Source of the DNA: Gordonia bronchialis DSM 43247
GTDB taxonomy: Bacteria > Actinomycetota > Actinomycetes > Mycobacteriales > Mycobacteriaceae
Assembly (NCBI RefSeq): GCF_000024785.1
Contig: NC_013441.1
Coordinates: 2,294,001-2,358,000 of the forward strand
Direction of reading: 5' to 3'
Length of the DNA: 64,000 bases
Made by a program: the position numbers and the translations under genes. This document shows, in pieces, positions 26,966 to 37,855 of the stretch. Under the pieces are notes generated by a model. The model did no database searches, was not told the DNA's origin, and saw nothing but the letters and a program-made list of their open reading frames with translations. Position 1 is the first letter of the stretch, and every line of letters starts with the position of its first letter.

Positions 26966-27718
26966 GTGTCGGAACTGGTGCCACTGAAGGTGCAGATGGT
27001 GGCCATGACCCAGTTCACGCCACCCGCCGACGTGCCGTGGAGCACCGACGCGGACGGCGGTGAGGCGCTGGTGGAGTTCGCCGGTCGTGCCTGCTATCAG
27101 AGCTGGGACAAGCCCAACCCCCGCACCGCGACCAACGCGGGGTACCTCCGGCACATCCTCGAGGTGGGACACCTATCACTGCTGGAACACGCATCGGTCA
27201 CCTTCTACATCAGCGGCATCTCCCGCTCGTGCACGCACGAACTGATCCGGCACCGGCATTTCTCCTACTCCCAGCTGTCCCAGCGATTTGTGCCCGAACA
27301 CGACTCCAACGTCGTGGCGCCGCCGGCGATCGTCGGAGATCCCGAGCTCGAGGCGATGTTCACCGCGGCCACCGACGCGAGCCGCGCGGCCTACACCGAA
27401 CTGCTCGCCGCGCTCGAGGCGAAGTTCGCGGACGTACCGAACGCGATCCTGCGTCGCAAACAGGCACGGCAGGCGGCGCGCTCGGTCCTGCCGAATGCCA
27501 CCGAGACCAAGATCGTCGTCACCGGCAACTACCGGGCCTGGCGGCACTTCGTGGGGATGCGGGCCACCGAGCACGCCGACGTGGAGATCCGGCAGCTCGC
27601 GGTCGAGTGCCTGCGCCAGCTGATGCGGGTGGCGCCGACGGTGTTCGGCGATTTCGAGATCGGCACGCTGGCCGACGGTACCGAGGTCGCGACGTCGCCG
27701 TTCGTCCTCGAGGGCTGA
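26966..27718 (+). CDS. thyX: Flavin-dependent thymidylate synthase (ThyX)
   Basis: Makes dTMP from dUMP with FAD and NADPH, releasing tetrahydrofolate rather than dihydrofolate. The signature [13 protein letters not shown] stands at residues 95-107, and the length (250) equals that of the M. tuberculosis enzyme. The GTG at 26966 is fixed by GGAGGAG at 26954-26960. The gene is followed by dapA and rnj, the mycobacterial order. It coexists with the thyA-folA pair in this window. Confidence 0.97.
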   Translation: MSELVPLKVQMVAMTQFTPPADVPWSTDADGGEALVEFAGRACYQSWDKPNPRTATNAGYLRHILEVGHLSLLEHASVTFYISGISRSCTHELIRHRHFSYSQLSQRFVPEHDSNVVAPPAIVGDPELEAMFTAATDASRAAYTELLAALEAKFADVPNAILRRKQARQAARSVLPNATETKIVVTGNYRAWRHFVGMRATEHADVEIRQLAVECLRQLMRVAPTVFGDFEIGTLADGTEVATSPFVLEG

Positions 27719-27790
27719 GCGGCTCACCTGCGCCGATCACCCGATTCCCGGACGGCGGGTGCGGTGGGCGACACCCCTCTGACGTGGTGA

Positions 27791-28740
<950 letters not shown>

Positions 28741-28741
<1 letters not shown>

Positions 28742-30720
28742 TGGCCGGCCCCGATCGTCAGCCGCCTGTCCGTCGACGCGCCGCGAGCCGCAAGGCCGGG
28801 CCGCCGGAACCCGCGCCCGAGACACCGCCCGCCGCCCCGGCCGCGGATACCACGCCAGAGGTGTCCACCCCAGAGGCGTCCACCCCGTCCGGCGGCTCCG
28901 GACGTCGAGGTGACGCGACTCCGAAACACGCTGTGAAGCAACAGGATCAGAGCAGTCCGGCAAAGTCGGGACGGCGCAAGGGACGACACGAGCGCGGGGA
29001 GTCCCGGCCGGCCGTCGCGCGAGCGGCGGATCCCGCGGCCCAGCGGCTGGGCACGCCCCGTCGGTTGCCGCGGGGCGCGCTGCGGGTGGTGGCTCTCGGC
29101 GGGATCGGCGAGATCGGCCGCAACATGACCGTCTTCGAATACGACGGCCGACTGCTCATCGTCGACTGCGGTGTCCTGTTCCCCGAGGACGCCCAGCCCG
29201 GCGTCGACCTGATCCTGCCGGACTTCCGCTATATCGAGGACCGGATGGACGACGTCGACGCCGTGGTCCTCACCCACGGCCACGAGGACCACATCGGCGC
29301 GATCCCGTTTCTGCTGCGGCTGCGCGGGGACATCCCGGTGGTCGGATCGAAGTTCACGCTCGCGCTGGTCGAAGCCAAATGCCGCGAACACCGGCTGCGT
29401 CCCCGGCTCGTGGAGGTCCGCGAGGGCGAACGCACGACGCACGGACCGTTCGACTGTGAGTACTTCGCCGTCAACCACTCGATCCCGGATGCGATCGCGG
29501 TCGCGATCCGCACACCCGCCGGTCTCGCGCTGCACACCGGTGACATCAAACTCGACCAGCTGCCCCTCGACGGCCGGCTGACCGACCTCGCCGGTTTCAG
29601 CAGACTGGGCGACGAGGGCGTGGACCTGTTCCTGGTGGACTCCACCAACGCCGAGGTGCCCGGCTTCGTCACCCCCGAACGACAGATCGGCGGCGTGCTC
29701 GATCAGGTCATCGGCAAGGCGCGCGGACGGGTCATCGTCGCGTCCTTTGCCAGCCACGTGCACCGTATCCAGCAGATCATCGACGTCGCGCACACCCACA
29801 ACCGCCGGATCACGTTCGTCGGGCGGTCGATGGTGCGCAACATGCAGATCGCCCAGGACCTCGGGTACCTGCACGTACCCGACGGCGTCGAGGTCGACAT
29901 GGACACCGCCGCCACCCTGCCCGATCACCGGGTGGTGCTCATCTCCACCGGCTCTCAGGGCGAACCGCTCTCGGCGCTGTCGCGGATGGCCCGCGGTGAG
30001 CACCGTCAGATCAACATCCGTCCGGCCGACCTGGTGGTGCTCGCATCCTCGCTGATCCCTGGCAACGAGAACTCGGTGTTCGCCGTGGTCAACGGGTTGG
30101 CGAAGCTGGGGGCCACGGTCATCACCCAGCAGAGCGCCAAGGTGCACGTGTCGGGTCATGCCTCGGCCGGCGAACTGCTCTATCTCTACAACGCGGTCCG
30201 GCCGTCCAATGCGATGCCCGTGCACGGCGAATGGCGTCACCTTCGGGCCAACGCGGCCCTGGCCGTCGCGACCGGGGTGCCCGAGGACCGGGTGGTCCTC
30301 GCCGAGGACGGCGTGGTGGTCGACCTGGTCGACGGGCGCGCCGAGATCGTGGGTCGGGTGCCCGTGGGTCACGTGTACGTCGACGGGCTCTCCGTCGGTG
30401 ATGTGGGTGAGTCGACGCTGTCCGAACGTCTCGTGCTCGGCGAGGGCGGATTCATCGCGATCACCGTCGCGGTGAACACCGCAACCGGCAAGGCGGTGAG
30501 CACTCCCGAGGTGTCTGGTCGCGGATTCTCCGACGATCCGGGTGCTCTGAAGGAAGCGGCCGAACTGGTGAACCAGACCCTCGACGCGCTTGCCGCCGAA
30601 GGCGTCACCGATACCCATCGCATCGCACAGACGATCCGCCGTGCCGTCGGTCGCTGGGTGGCCGACACGTATCGACGCCGGCCGATGATCGTGCCGACGG
30701 TTCTCGCGGTGAACGGTTGA
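28741..30720 (+). CDS. rnj: Ribonuclease J
   Basis: Metallo-beta-lactamase/beta-CASP exo- and endoribonuclease for mRNA decay and rRNA maturation. At 659 residues it is longer than the Bacillus enzymes because of a disordered N-terminal extension of about 110 residues rich in Pro, Ala, Arg and Lys, a feature of actinobacterial homologues. The zinc motif HGHEDHIGA starts near residue 179; the beta-CASP block and C-terminal HASAGEL follow. It starts on the last base of dapA, so translation is coupled. Confidence 0.96.
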
Positions 30721-30776
30721 CCTCACGGCTGGGACATGAACCCGCAGGCGTTCCTTCGCGGCGATAGGCTGGCAGG

Positions 30777-31409
30777 GTGACTTGCGCCCAAGATGAACGA
30801 GCAGCCCTGGTCGAGACGTTCCGCTCGGTCGGTCCCGATGCGCCCACCCTGTGCGAGGGCTGGACGACCCGAGACCTGCTCGCGCATCTGGTGGTCCGTG
30901 AGCGTCGACCCGACACCGGTCCGGGGATCCTGATCAAGCAGTTCGCCGGCCACACCGAGAAGGTGCGTCGTGCGGCCGCCGAGAAGGACTGGGACGAGTT
31001 ACTCGGCCAGCTCGCCGACGGACCGCCGCTGTACTCACCGTTCAAGCTGGTCGACAAGTGGGTCAACCTGGCCGAGATGTACGTCCACCACGAGGACGTG
31101 CTGCGCGGGGGAGCGGATCCCGACGGACCATGGGTGCCCCGAAAGCTCTCCGACCGGCTCCAGGCCGAACTGAAGACCTCGGTCCGCTCGGTCGGCAAGA
31201 TGGCGCTGAAGAAGACGCCGGCGACCGTGACCCTGCGTACCGACGCCGGAGAGGACCTCCTCACCGCGGGTGAGGGACCACCGGTCACTATCACGGGCAC
31301 CCCTGGCGAGCTGGTGCTCTTCGCCTTCGGTCGCGACCCGGTGGATCTGCAGTTCGCCGGCGACCCGGATGCGGTGGCCGCGGTCCGCGGTTCCGACCGC
31401 GGTCTCTGA
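30777..31409 (+). CDS. TIGR03085-type DinB/maleylpyruvate isomerase-fold protein
   Basis: A 210-residue protein. The N-terminal four-helix metal-binding (mycothiol-dependent maleylpyruvate isomerase-like) part has CEGWTTRDLLAHLVVRERRP (residues 25-44) with its conserved His, plus VHHEDVLRG near 102 supplying further ligands. A C-terminal SCP2-like segment follows (TITGTPGELVLFAFGR). TAGGCT at 30765-30770, 6 bases before the GTG, suggests a leaderless mRNA. A mycothiol-linked detoxification role is possible from the family, but unproven. Confidence 0.82.
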   Translation: MTCAQDERAALVETFRSVGPDAPTLCEGWTTRDLLAHLVVRERRPDTGPGILIKQFAGHTEKVRRAAAEKDWDELLGQLADGPPLYSPFKLVDKWVNLAEMYVHHEDVLRGGADPDGPWVPRKLSDRLQAELKTSVRSVGKMALKKTPATVTLRTDAGEDLLTAGEGPPVTITGTPGELVLFAFGRDPVDLQFAGDPDAVAAVRGSDRGL

Positions 31410-31535
31410 CCCGAGCGGGCTTCGGGCTCGTCGGAGCGCCAGCGGCTCCTCGCGGATGTCACGAATTCGATACACGATCGTGGTACCGGTGTTGCTCATG
31501 TGACTGAGGGGACCGTCGGATACTAGGCTGTCCTC

Positions 31536-34500
31536 ATGGCTTCGAGAGCGAGCACGGGTTCACGCGCGTCCGCGTCGCGTGGCAGGACGACCGGTTCCGC
31601 CGGCACGTCCCGGGGGAAGACGTCGGGCGCGAAGTCCGGTCGGGGTGGTTCGGCGAGTACGTCCAAGCGTTCGTCGGCGGGATCGGCGCGCACGACCGCG
31701 CAGCGGGGTACGTCGTCTGGTCGTGGCCGGCAGAGCCGTCCCCAGAGCGCCCGCACCCAGGCGAATCGAGGTGCTGTCGCCGAATCCGCCGATCTGCACC
31801 GCCGTTCGATCGCCGCCTCCGGTGCGGCCGCGGTGGGCAAGGGCATCGGCGCGGGATGGTCGTTGCTGGCCAAGGGGGTCGGCAGTGCCGCACGCGCCGG
31901 ATCGGGCGTCGGACGCGGTCCGCGCGTCGAGGGCAGGGCCGGCCGGGCCGGCGAGATCTCAGCCCGCCTCGACGAGGAGGACGTCTTCGACGACGACTAC
32001 GACGACTTTGACGACGCCGAATACGACTCAGACTTCGCCGACGCCGGTACGGCCGGCGACGATGCCGAACCGGCAGCGCGTCGGGTAGCCCGGCAAGGCG
32101 CCGATCGCGGGCGCCCGGCAGGCCATTCGCATCGGCGCGACGGAGTCGCCCTGGGCCTGTTGGCCTTCGCCCTGGTGGTGGGTGCCAGTGTCTGGTTCGG
32201 CGCGGCCGGACCGGTCGGAGCCTTCGTCGACGCCCTGGTCCGAGCCGTGATCGGATCGCTCGCGGTCGTGACCCCGGTGGCGCTCGTCGCTCTTGCCATC
32301 ATGCTGATGCGTCGGCCGCCGGCGCCGGAGAGCCGCGCGCGCTATATCGGCGGCGGACTCCTCGTGGTGTTGCCGGTACTGGGGCTCATACATCTCATCG
32401 CCGGTGCGCCGGTGGACCTGCCCGGCCGTTCGCACGCTGCCGGGTTCCTCGGCTTTGCGATGGGGACACCGCTGACAAACGGGGTCTCGCCGTGGGTGTC
32501 GGTTCCGATTCTGTTGCTGTGCACGGCTTTCGGTGTTCTGATCTTGAGTGGCCGAACTGTTCGTGAGGTCGTCGACGGGGTCGCGGGCTACCTGGGTCTC
32601 GGCGTCGGGCCCGGCGGTGATCGGGCCTGGGACGCCGATCCGGCTGATGACGACTTTCCCGAAAACGACTACTCCGCCGACCCCGACGACGATTACGACG
32701 ACCCGCGGTGGGCAGATGCTCCCCGTACCCCGCTCACCGCCGGAGAGGTGCGTGACCGGGCACGGTCAAGCGACCCCTATGAGAACTATCCGCCCGATGT
32801 GCCGGCGTCCCGCCGCCGGTCGTCCTCGCGACGTCCGGCAGCCCCGTCGTCGGCCGCGGGCGATGCACTCACCGAGGACCTCTTCGGTCAGATGGGCGAC
32901 GCGACAACCGAACAGCTCGCCGGTGGACCGGCCGCGTCGGCACCGACCGATCCGATCGTCGACGACTCCGACACCGGTGCGGGCCGGAGCACGCCCGCGC
33001 GCCGAACGCCTCGTACCCCGCGGTCACCGTCGAAGCCGCGTGCCAGCGCCGAACCCGAGCCGCAACCGGCCGTACCCGAGGCCGAGGGCGACTATCGATT
33101 GCCACCGTCGTCGCTGCTGCTCGACGGTGACCCGCCCAAGCAGGGCAGCCGGTCCAACGACGACATGATCGACCGCATCACCGGCGTACTCGAACAGTTC
33201 AAGATCGACGCCGCGGTCACCGGCTACACGCGTGGTCCGACGGTCACCCGCTACGAGGTCGAGCTGGGGCCCGGCGTCAAGGTCGAGAAGATCACCGCGC
33301 TGCAGCGCAACATCGCCTACGCGGTCGCCACCGACAACGTGCGGCTGCTCGCGCCGATCCCGGGTAAGTCCGCGGTCGGCATCGAGGTGCCGAACTCCGA
33401 TCGGGAAATGGTCCGGTTGGCCGACGTGCTCAACGCGTCGTCGACCCGAAAAGACAAGCATCCGTTGGTGATCGGCCTCGGCAAGGACATCGAGGGCGAC
33501 TTCGTCAGCGCCAACCTGGCCAAGATGCCGCACCTGCTGGTGGCCGGATCGACCGGTTCGGGCAAATCCAGCTTCGTCAACTCGATGCTGGTGTCGCTGC
33601 TCACCCGCGCCACCCCCGATCAGGTCCGGATGATCCTGATCGACCCGAAGATGGTGGAACTGACCCCGTATGAGGGCATCCCGCATCTCATCACACCGAT
33701 CATCACACAGCCGAAGAAGGCCGCGGCCGCACTCGCCTGGCTCGTGGAGGAGATGGAGCAGCGCTACCAGGACATGAAGGCGTCGCGGGTCCGGCACATC
33801 GACGACTTCAACACCAAGGTGCGGTCGGGCGAGATCACCACACCGCTGGGCTCGGAGCGGGTCTACAAGCCGTATCCCTACATCCTGGCCATCGTCGACG
33901 AGCTGGCCGACCTGATGATGACCGCACCCCGCGACGTCGAGGACGCGATCGTGCGGATCACCCAGAAGGCGCGTGCCGCCGGTATCCATCTGGTGCTCGC
34001 GACCCAGCGCCCGTCGGTGGATGTCGTCACCGGTCTGATCAAGACGAACGTGCCCTCGCGGCTGGCGTTCGCGACGTCGTCGCTGACCGACTCCCGGGTC
34101 ATCCTCGATCAGCCCGGTGCGGAGAAGCTCATCGGCATGGGTGACGGACTGTTCCTGCCGATGGGTGCCAACAAGCCCATCCGTATGCAGGGCGCCTACA
34201 TCACCGACGAGGAGATCACCGCGGTGGTCGACTTCAGCCGGGAGCAGGCCGATCCCGAGTACACCGAAGGAGTCACCACCGCGAAGGCCGGCGACAAGAA
34301 GGAGATCGACGGCGACATCGGCGGCGATCTCGATGACCTGCTGCAGGCCATCGAACTCGTGGTGTCCAGCCAGTTCGGCTCGACGTCGATGCTGCAACGC
34401 AAGCTGCGCGTCGGCTTCGCAAAGGCCGGCCGCCTGATGGACCTGATGGAGACCCGAGGCGTCGTCGGACCCAGCGAGGGTTCCAAGGCGCGTGAGGTTC

Positions 34501-34583
34501 TGGTGAAGCCGGAGGATCTCGCCGGGGTGATCGCCTCGATCACCGGTGGCGGCGACGACCAAGCGGGCGACTCGCCGGACTGA
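31536..34583 (+). CDS. ftsK: DNA translocase FtsK
   Basis: Septum-anchored motor that pumps chromosome ends through the closing septum. At 1015 residues it has a Ser/Arg/Gly-rich disordered N-terminus (1-110), an acidic patch, about four membrane spans (roughly 205-345), an acidic Pro-rich linker (345-520), the RecA-like motor with Walker A GSTGSGKS (about 671-678) and LIDPKMVEL, and a C-terminal winged gamma domain that reads KOPS-type DNA signals. TAGGCT at 31524-31529, 7 bases before the ATG, suggests a leaderless transcript. Confidence 0.96.
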   Translation: MASRASTGSRASASRGRTTGSAGTSRGKTSGAKSGRGGSASTSKRSSAGSARTTAQRGTSSGRGRQSRPQSARTQANRGAVAESADLHRRSIAASGAAAVGKGIGAGWSLLAKGVGSAARAGSGVGRGPRVEGRAGRAGEISARLDEEDVFDDDYDDFDDAEYDSDFADAGTAGDDAEPAARRVARQGADRGRPAGHSHRRDGVALGLLAFALVVGASVWFGAAGPVGAFVDALVRAVIGSLAVVTPVALVALAIMLMRRPPAPESRARYIGGGLLVVLPVLGLIHLIAGAPVDLPGRSHAAGFLGFAMGTPLTNGVSPWVSVPILLLCTAFGVLILSGRTVREVVDGVAGYLGLGVGPGGDRAWDADPADDDFPENDYSADPDDDYDDPRWADAPRTPLTAGEVRDRARSSDPYENYPPDVPASRRRSSSRRPAAPSSAAGDALTEDLFGQMGDATTEQLAGGPAASAPTDPIVDDSDTGAGRSTPARRTPRTPRSPSKPRASAEPEPQPAVPEAEGDYRLPPSSLLLDGDPPKQGSRSNDDMIDRITGVLEQFKIDAAVTGYTRGPTVTRYEVELGPGVKVEKITALQRNIAYAVATDNVRLLAPIPGKSAVGIEVPNSDREMVRLADVLNASSTRKDKHPLVIGLGKDIEGDFVSANLAKMPHLLVAGSTGSGKSSFVNSMLVSLLTRATPDQVRMILIDPKMVELTPYEGIPHLITPIITQPKKAAAALAWLVEEMEQRYQDMKASRVRHIDDFNTKVRSGEITTPLGSERVYKPYPYILAIVDELADLMMTAPRDVEDAIVRITQKARAAGIHLVLATQRPSVDVVTGLIKTNVPSRLAFATSSLTDSRVILDQPGAEKLIGMGDGLFLPMGANKPIRMQGAYITDEEITAVVDFSREQADPEYTEGVTTAKAGDKKEIDGDIGGDLDDLLQAIELVVSSQFGSTSMLQRKLRVGFAKAGRLMDLMETRGVVGPSEGSKAREVLVKPEDLAGVIASITGGGDDQAGDSPD

Positions 34584-34644
34584 TACGGCTGCGGCGAGTG
34601 CCGGGTATGTCCGAATCGGTGTTCATGGGTTACTCTGGTCGAGA

Positions 34645-34795
34645 TCGAAGAGGGGAGTATCCCCGACCTCGCGGTGTTTCCGTCAATACGGTCGAGCGGT
34701 CATACGATGCAGATCATCGTCTGGCACACACGGCCCGGAACGCCGGTCCAGCCCGCTGACGCTTGCGTCGGCTCACCGGACGGGAGAGACCTCTG
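34645..34795 (+). promoter_or_regulatory. yybP-ykoY-type Mn2+ riboswitch ahead of the TerC-family gene
   Basis: AGAGG (34649-34653) pairs with CCTCT (34790-34794) to close the element. The hallmark GGGGAGTA follows at 34652-34659, an internal hairpin with CCGTCAATACGG comes next, a long GC hairpin occupies the middle, and CGGGAGAGACC stands at the 3' side. This layout matches the Mn2+-sensing yybP-ykoY family, which commonly precedes TerC/Alx-type exporter genes. The ribosome site GGAGG lies 27 bases after the element, so control could be translational or by Rho. Confidence 0.8.
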
Positions 34796-34838
34796 GCATC
34801 GCACCATTTGTGTTGCGCGCTGGAGGTAGATCGCACTC

Positions 34839-35891
34839 ATGCATGTCTCACCGACCATCTGGATCATCACCTGCCTGGTGATCCTGGGTCTATTCGTCTT
34901 CGACTTCTTTGCCCACGTGCGTGTGCCGCACGCACCCTCGCTCAAGGAATCGGGCGCCTGGTCGGCCGTCTACATCACCATCGCGCTGATCTTCGGCGGG
35001 TTCGTGTGGTGGCAATGGGGCGGCACTTACGGCGGTGAATACTTCGCCGGCTACGTCACCGAGAAAGCGCTCTCGGTGGACAACCTGTTCGTCTTCGTCA
35101 TCATCATGGCGAAATTCGCGGTGCCGCGGGAGTACCAGCAGAAGGTGTTGCTGCTGGGCATCGTGATGGCGCTGGTGATGCGCGGTGCGTTCATCGCCGT
35201 CGGCGCTGCCGCGATCAACGCCTACAGCTGGGTGTTCTATCTGTTCGGCGCATTCCTGATCTTCACCGCCGTCAAACTGCTGCGGGAGAGCGACGACCCG
35301 GTCACCCACGAGGAAGAGCGTGAGTCGCGACTCGAACGATTCGTCAAGCGCTACCTGCGCAGTCACGATCAGTACGACGGCGACCGCTTGTTCACCAAGG
35401 TCAACGGCAAGCGCTTGGCCACGCCGATGCTGATGGTGCTGATCGTCATCGGGTTCACCGACGTCCTGTTCGCGCTGGACTCGATCCCGGCGATCTACGG
35501 GCTCACGCAGGAGCCGTACCTGGTGTTCACTGCCAACGCCTTTGCGCTGATGGGTCTGCGCCAGCTGTTCTTCTTGCTCAGTGGACTACTCGACCGGCTG
35601 GTCTACCTGTCCTTCGGGCTCTCGTTCATCCTCGCGTTCATCGGTGTGAAGCTGGTTCTGCACGCACTACACGAGAACACCCTGCCGTTCATCAACGGCG
35701 GTGAGCACGTGAGCGTGCCCGAGATCAGTACGCCGCTGTCGCTCGGGGTCATCATCGGCACGTTGGTGATCACGACCGTGGCCAGCCTGCTCAGCTCCAA
35801 GAAGTCGGACGCCGAGAAGGCCGCTTCGGAGAAGTCAGGGTCGGAGAAGTCAGGGTCGGAGGAGTCGGGGTCGGAGAAGCCGGCGGAGTAG
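34839..35891 (+). CDS. TerC/Alx-family membrane protein, probable Mn2+ exporter
   Basis: A 350-residue membrane protein with about eight spans in residues 1-325. Family motifs VTEKALSVDNLFVF (near 69-82) and FTDVLFALDSIPA (near 207-219) carry the conserved acidic residues in the membrane. The C-terminus is an odd hydrophilic tail of repeated SEKSG/SEESG units. A GGAGG ribosome site lies 12 bases before the ATG at 34839. The Mn2+ riboswitch in the leader points to a role in manganese efflux or in loading exported metalloenzymes. Confidence 0.9.
   Translation: MHVSPTIWIITCLVILGLFVFDFFAHVRVPHAPSLKESGAWSAVYITIALIFGGFVWWQWGGTYGGEYFAGYVTEKALSVDNLFVFVIIMAKFAVPREYQQKVLLLGIVMALVMRGAFIAVGAAAINAYSWVFYLFGAFLIFTAVKLLRESDDPVTHEEERESRLERFVKRYLRSHDQYDGDRLFTKVNGKRLATPMLMVLIVIGFTDVLFALDSIPAIYGLTQEPYLVFTANAFALMGLRQLFFLLSGLLDRLVYLSFGLSFILAFIGVKLVLHALHENTLPFINGGEHVSVPEISTPLSLGVIIGTLVITTVASLLSSKKSDAEKAASEKSGSEKSGSEESGSEKPAE
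35817..35884 (+). repeat. 15-bp coding repeats at TerC C-terminus
   Basis: About four units related to TCAGGGTCGGAGAAG encode Ser-Gly-Ser-Glu-Lys repeats at the end of the TerC-family protein. Such in-frame short repeats can change in number by replication slippage. Confidence 0.75.
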
Positions 35892-35897
35892 GCCGGT

Positions 35898-36182
35898 CTA
35901 GTCGCCGAACGGACCGAAGATGTTGGTCCACTCCTTCACCTCGACGGCGTCGACGGCCCGGTGTGCGTTGAACGGGTCGTTGGCCAGGAATGCCTCGGCG
36001 CCGTCGAGGTCGTCGGCGCGGACGAGGATCAGGGCACCGGAACCATCCGGATAGGGGCCGGCGAGCAGCACGTTGCCTGCGGAGTGTTCTTCACCGAGCC
36101 ACTCGCGGTGCAGCTTTCGATGCTGATCGCGGAGCTCCGCCTTCTCGGGCCGGTAGGTGTAGTGGACGGCGAAGATCGCCAT
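35898..36182 (-). CDS. YciI-family protein
   Basis: A 94-residue ferredoxin-like-fold protein. The N-terminal strand FAVHYTYRP is followed by the conserved His/Asp pair region RDQHRKLHREWL (residues 18-29), LLAGPYPDGSGALILV (39-54) and a C-terminal acidic helix DDLDGAEAFLANDPF. The family is related to muconolactone isomerases; most members have no known reaction. It stops 6 bases from the convergent TerC-family gene and follows argA on the same strand by 42 bases. Confidence 0.87.
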   Translation of the reverse strand: MAIFAVHYTYRPEKAELRDQHRKLHREWLGEEHSAGNVLLAGPYPDGSGALILVRADDLDGAEAFLANDPFNAHRAVDAVEVKEWTNIFGPFGD

Positions 36183-36224
36183 GGTCTGCTCCTTTGTTCG
36201 GCAGGGACTCGCGTTTGTCGGTGG

Positions 36225-36743
36225 TCAGGTCTGGTCGAGGTAGGCCAGCATGCGGGTGTTGCCGAGAGTGTTCGGCTTGACGTAGCTGAGGTCGAGGAAC
36301 TCGGCGACACCGGTGTCGTAGGACCGGCACATCTCCTCGAAGACCTCGCGGGTCACCGGGGTGCCCTCGATCTCGGTGAAACCGTGCCGGGCGAAGAACG
36401 CCGTCTCGAAGGTCAGCACGAAGACGCGCGACAATTGCAACTCGCGGGCCACATCCATCAGGCGTCGCACCAACTGATGTCCGATCCCGCGGCCGGCGTG
36501 GGCGTTGTCCACGGCGACGGTGCGGACCTCACCGAGATCGGCCCACAGCACGTGCAGGGCGCCGCATCCCACCACCGCTCCGTCGAGATCGGCGACCCAG
36601 AACTCCTGCACCGACTCGTAGAGCGTGACCAGGTTCTTCTCGAGCAGGATGCGTCCGGCGTACTGGTCGATGAGTTCCTTGATCCGCGGAACGTCGGAGG
36701 TCCGGGCGCGGCGGATCGAGACGGTGTCACCGGGCATATGCAC
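36225..36743 (-). CDS. argA: Amino-acid N-acetyltransferase (short NAGS)
   Basis: Transfers acetyl from acetyl-CoA to glutamate, starting arginine synthesis. At 172 residues it is the short, GNAT-only actinobacterial type (Rv2747-like), without the amino-acid-kinase domain of E. coli ArgA. Acetyl-CoA-binding is shown by VRTVAVDNAHAGRGIGHQLV (about residues 72-91). A GTG at 36743 follows GAGAGGG; an ATG two codons in is an alternative. The gene is antiparallel to pgsA and ftsK, as in M. tuberculosis. Confidence 0.87.
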   Translation of the reverse strand: MHMPGDTVSIRRARTSDVPRIKELIDQYAGRILLEKNLVTLYESVQEFWVADLDGAVVGCGALHVLWADLGEVRTVAVDNAHAGRGIGHQLVRRLMDVARELQLSRVFVLTFETAFFARHGFTEIEGTPVTREVFEEMCRSYDTGVAEFLDLSYVKPNTLGNTRMLAYLDQT

Positions 36744-36842
36744 ATCTTGCCCTCTCCCGGCCGCGTGGGCGCAGCAGGTGCCACCGGTGTCCCGAACGAC
36801 CTCGTCGTCAGAGCCGGTGGGACGGGCCGATACCCTGGGCAG

Positions 36843-36887
36843 GTGCGGACCAATGACCTCTCGGCGACTGGGCGGGCGCGCTCATGA
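36843..36887 (+). CDS. Candidate 14-codon leaderless upstream ORF of pgsA
   Basis: TACCCT (36831-36836) stands 6 bases before GTG 36843, the layout of a leaderless start. The frame encodes 14 residues (VRTNDLSATGRARS) and its TGA (36885-36887) overlaps the pgsA ATG (36884-36886) as ATGA. No good ribosome site precedes pgsA itself, so this small ORF could deliver ribosomes to pgsA. No homologue is known to me; the claim rests on arrangement. Confidence 0.45.
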   Translation: MRTNDLSATGRARS

Positions 36888-37642
36888 CCGATCGGATGAG
36901 ACGAGCGGTCAACGAGAACGGCATCGCGAATGCCGGACGGGGCCCCGATCACATCACCGACCCGGTGAATCCGGTCCCGGTGGTCAACATCGCGAATGCG
37001 CTGACCGTCTTCCGGATCATGCTCGTCCCGGTGTTTCTGGTGGCGCTCTTCGTCGACGACGGCGAGAGCACGGCATGGCGGATAACCGCTGCGGCGATCT
37101 TCGCGGTCGCGGCGCTGACCGACCGCTATGACGGATACGTGGCTCGTGCGCGCGGCCTCATCACCGACTTCGGCAAGATGGCCGACCCGATCGCCGACAA
37201 GGCGCTCATCGGTGCCGCCCTGATCGGATTGTCGATCCTCGAGATCCTGCCGTGGTGGGTGACCGCGGTGATCCTGGCCCGGGAGATCTGGGTGACCGCA
37301 CTCCGATTCTGGGTGCTTCGCCATCGCGTCATCCCGGCGAGTCGCGGCGGCAAACTGAAGACCTTGCTGCAAGCCGTGTCGATCGGTCTCTACCTGTTGC
37401 CGCTCGACGGTGGATGGCAGGTGGCCGCGGGCGTCATCATGGCGCTTGCACTCGTCATCACCGTGGTCACCGGTGTCGACTACACGTGGCAGGCGATCAA
37501 GGCGCGCGACGGCGGGGCCGATGACGGCACGCCGGCCGAGGGACAGACGAGCACGTCCGGTGCCGATGATCCGCGTGATACGTCACCGGCCGAGAACGGG
37601 GTCTCCCTGCGGGAACGTGATCGGCGTACCTCGGAGGCATGA
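36884..37642 (+). CDS. pgsA: CDP-diacylglycerol-glycerol-3-phosphate phosphatidyltransferase family protein
   Basis: Integral membrane enzyme that makes phosphatidylglycerol phosphate or a related anionic lipid. The CDP-alcohol phosphotransferase signature D-x3-DG-x2-AR-x8-G-x3-D-x3-D is complete in the stretch starting TDRYDGYVARARG (about residues 84-96) and ending MADPIADK. About five membrane spans are seen and the 252-residue length includes hydrophilic ends. It precedes clgR and pspA, the order seen around Rv2746c (pgsA3). Its start overlaps a candidate leader ORF. Confidence 0.92.
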   Translation: MTDRMRRAVNENGIANAGRGPDHITDPVNPVPVVNIANALTVFRIMLVPVFLVALFVDDGESTAWRITAAAIFAVAALTDRYDGYVARARGLITDFGKMADPIADKALIGAALIGLSILEILPWWVTAVILAREIWVTALRFWVLRHRVIPASRGGKLKTLLQAVSIGLYLLPLDGGWQVAAGVIMALALVITVVTGVDYTWQAIKARDGGADDGTPAEGQTSTSGADDPRDTSPAENGVSLRERDRRTSEA

Positions 37643-37741
37643 CACGTCGCCGGGCTGTGCGGCGTGGTCGCTGATCTTCGACTACTGTCGTGCAAACGGA
37701 TCGGCCGACCGCGGTATCCGGATGCACTCCGTCTCGGTGGG

Positions 37742-37770
37742 GGAACGGATCGGGCCGTCGACGCGTTGTT
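37742..37770 (+). promoter_or_regulatory. ECF-sigma type promoter for clgR
   Basis: GGAAC (37742-37746), 17 bases, then CGTT (37764-37767) fits the SigE/SigH-type consensus of mycobacteria. In M. tuberculosis clgR is under SigE control, so the match makes sense. The clgR ATG lies about 90 bases downstream. Confidence 0.5.
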
Positions 37771-37855
37771 GATCAAGAGTGCTGTCGGTCGCGATCACGG
37801 GTGGCCGATGGAGGTCGGTCCGGGGAACGGCACGGAGGAACGGAGAGGAGTCTCG

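Noticed and set aside
37669-37690. ClgR box upstream of clgR (CGCTGATCTTCG)
   Set aside because: Only one half fits the consensus; the second half lacks GCG.
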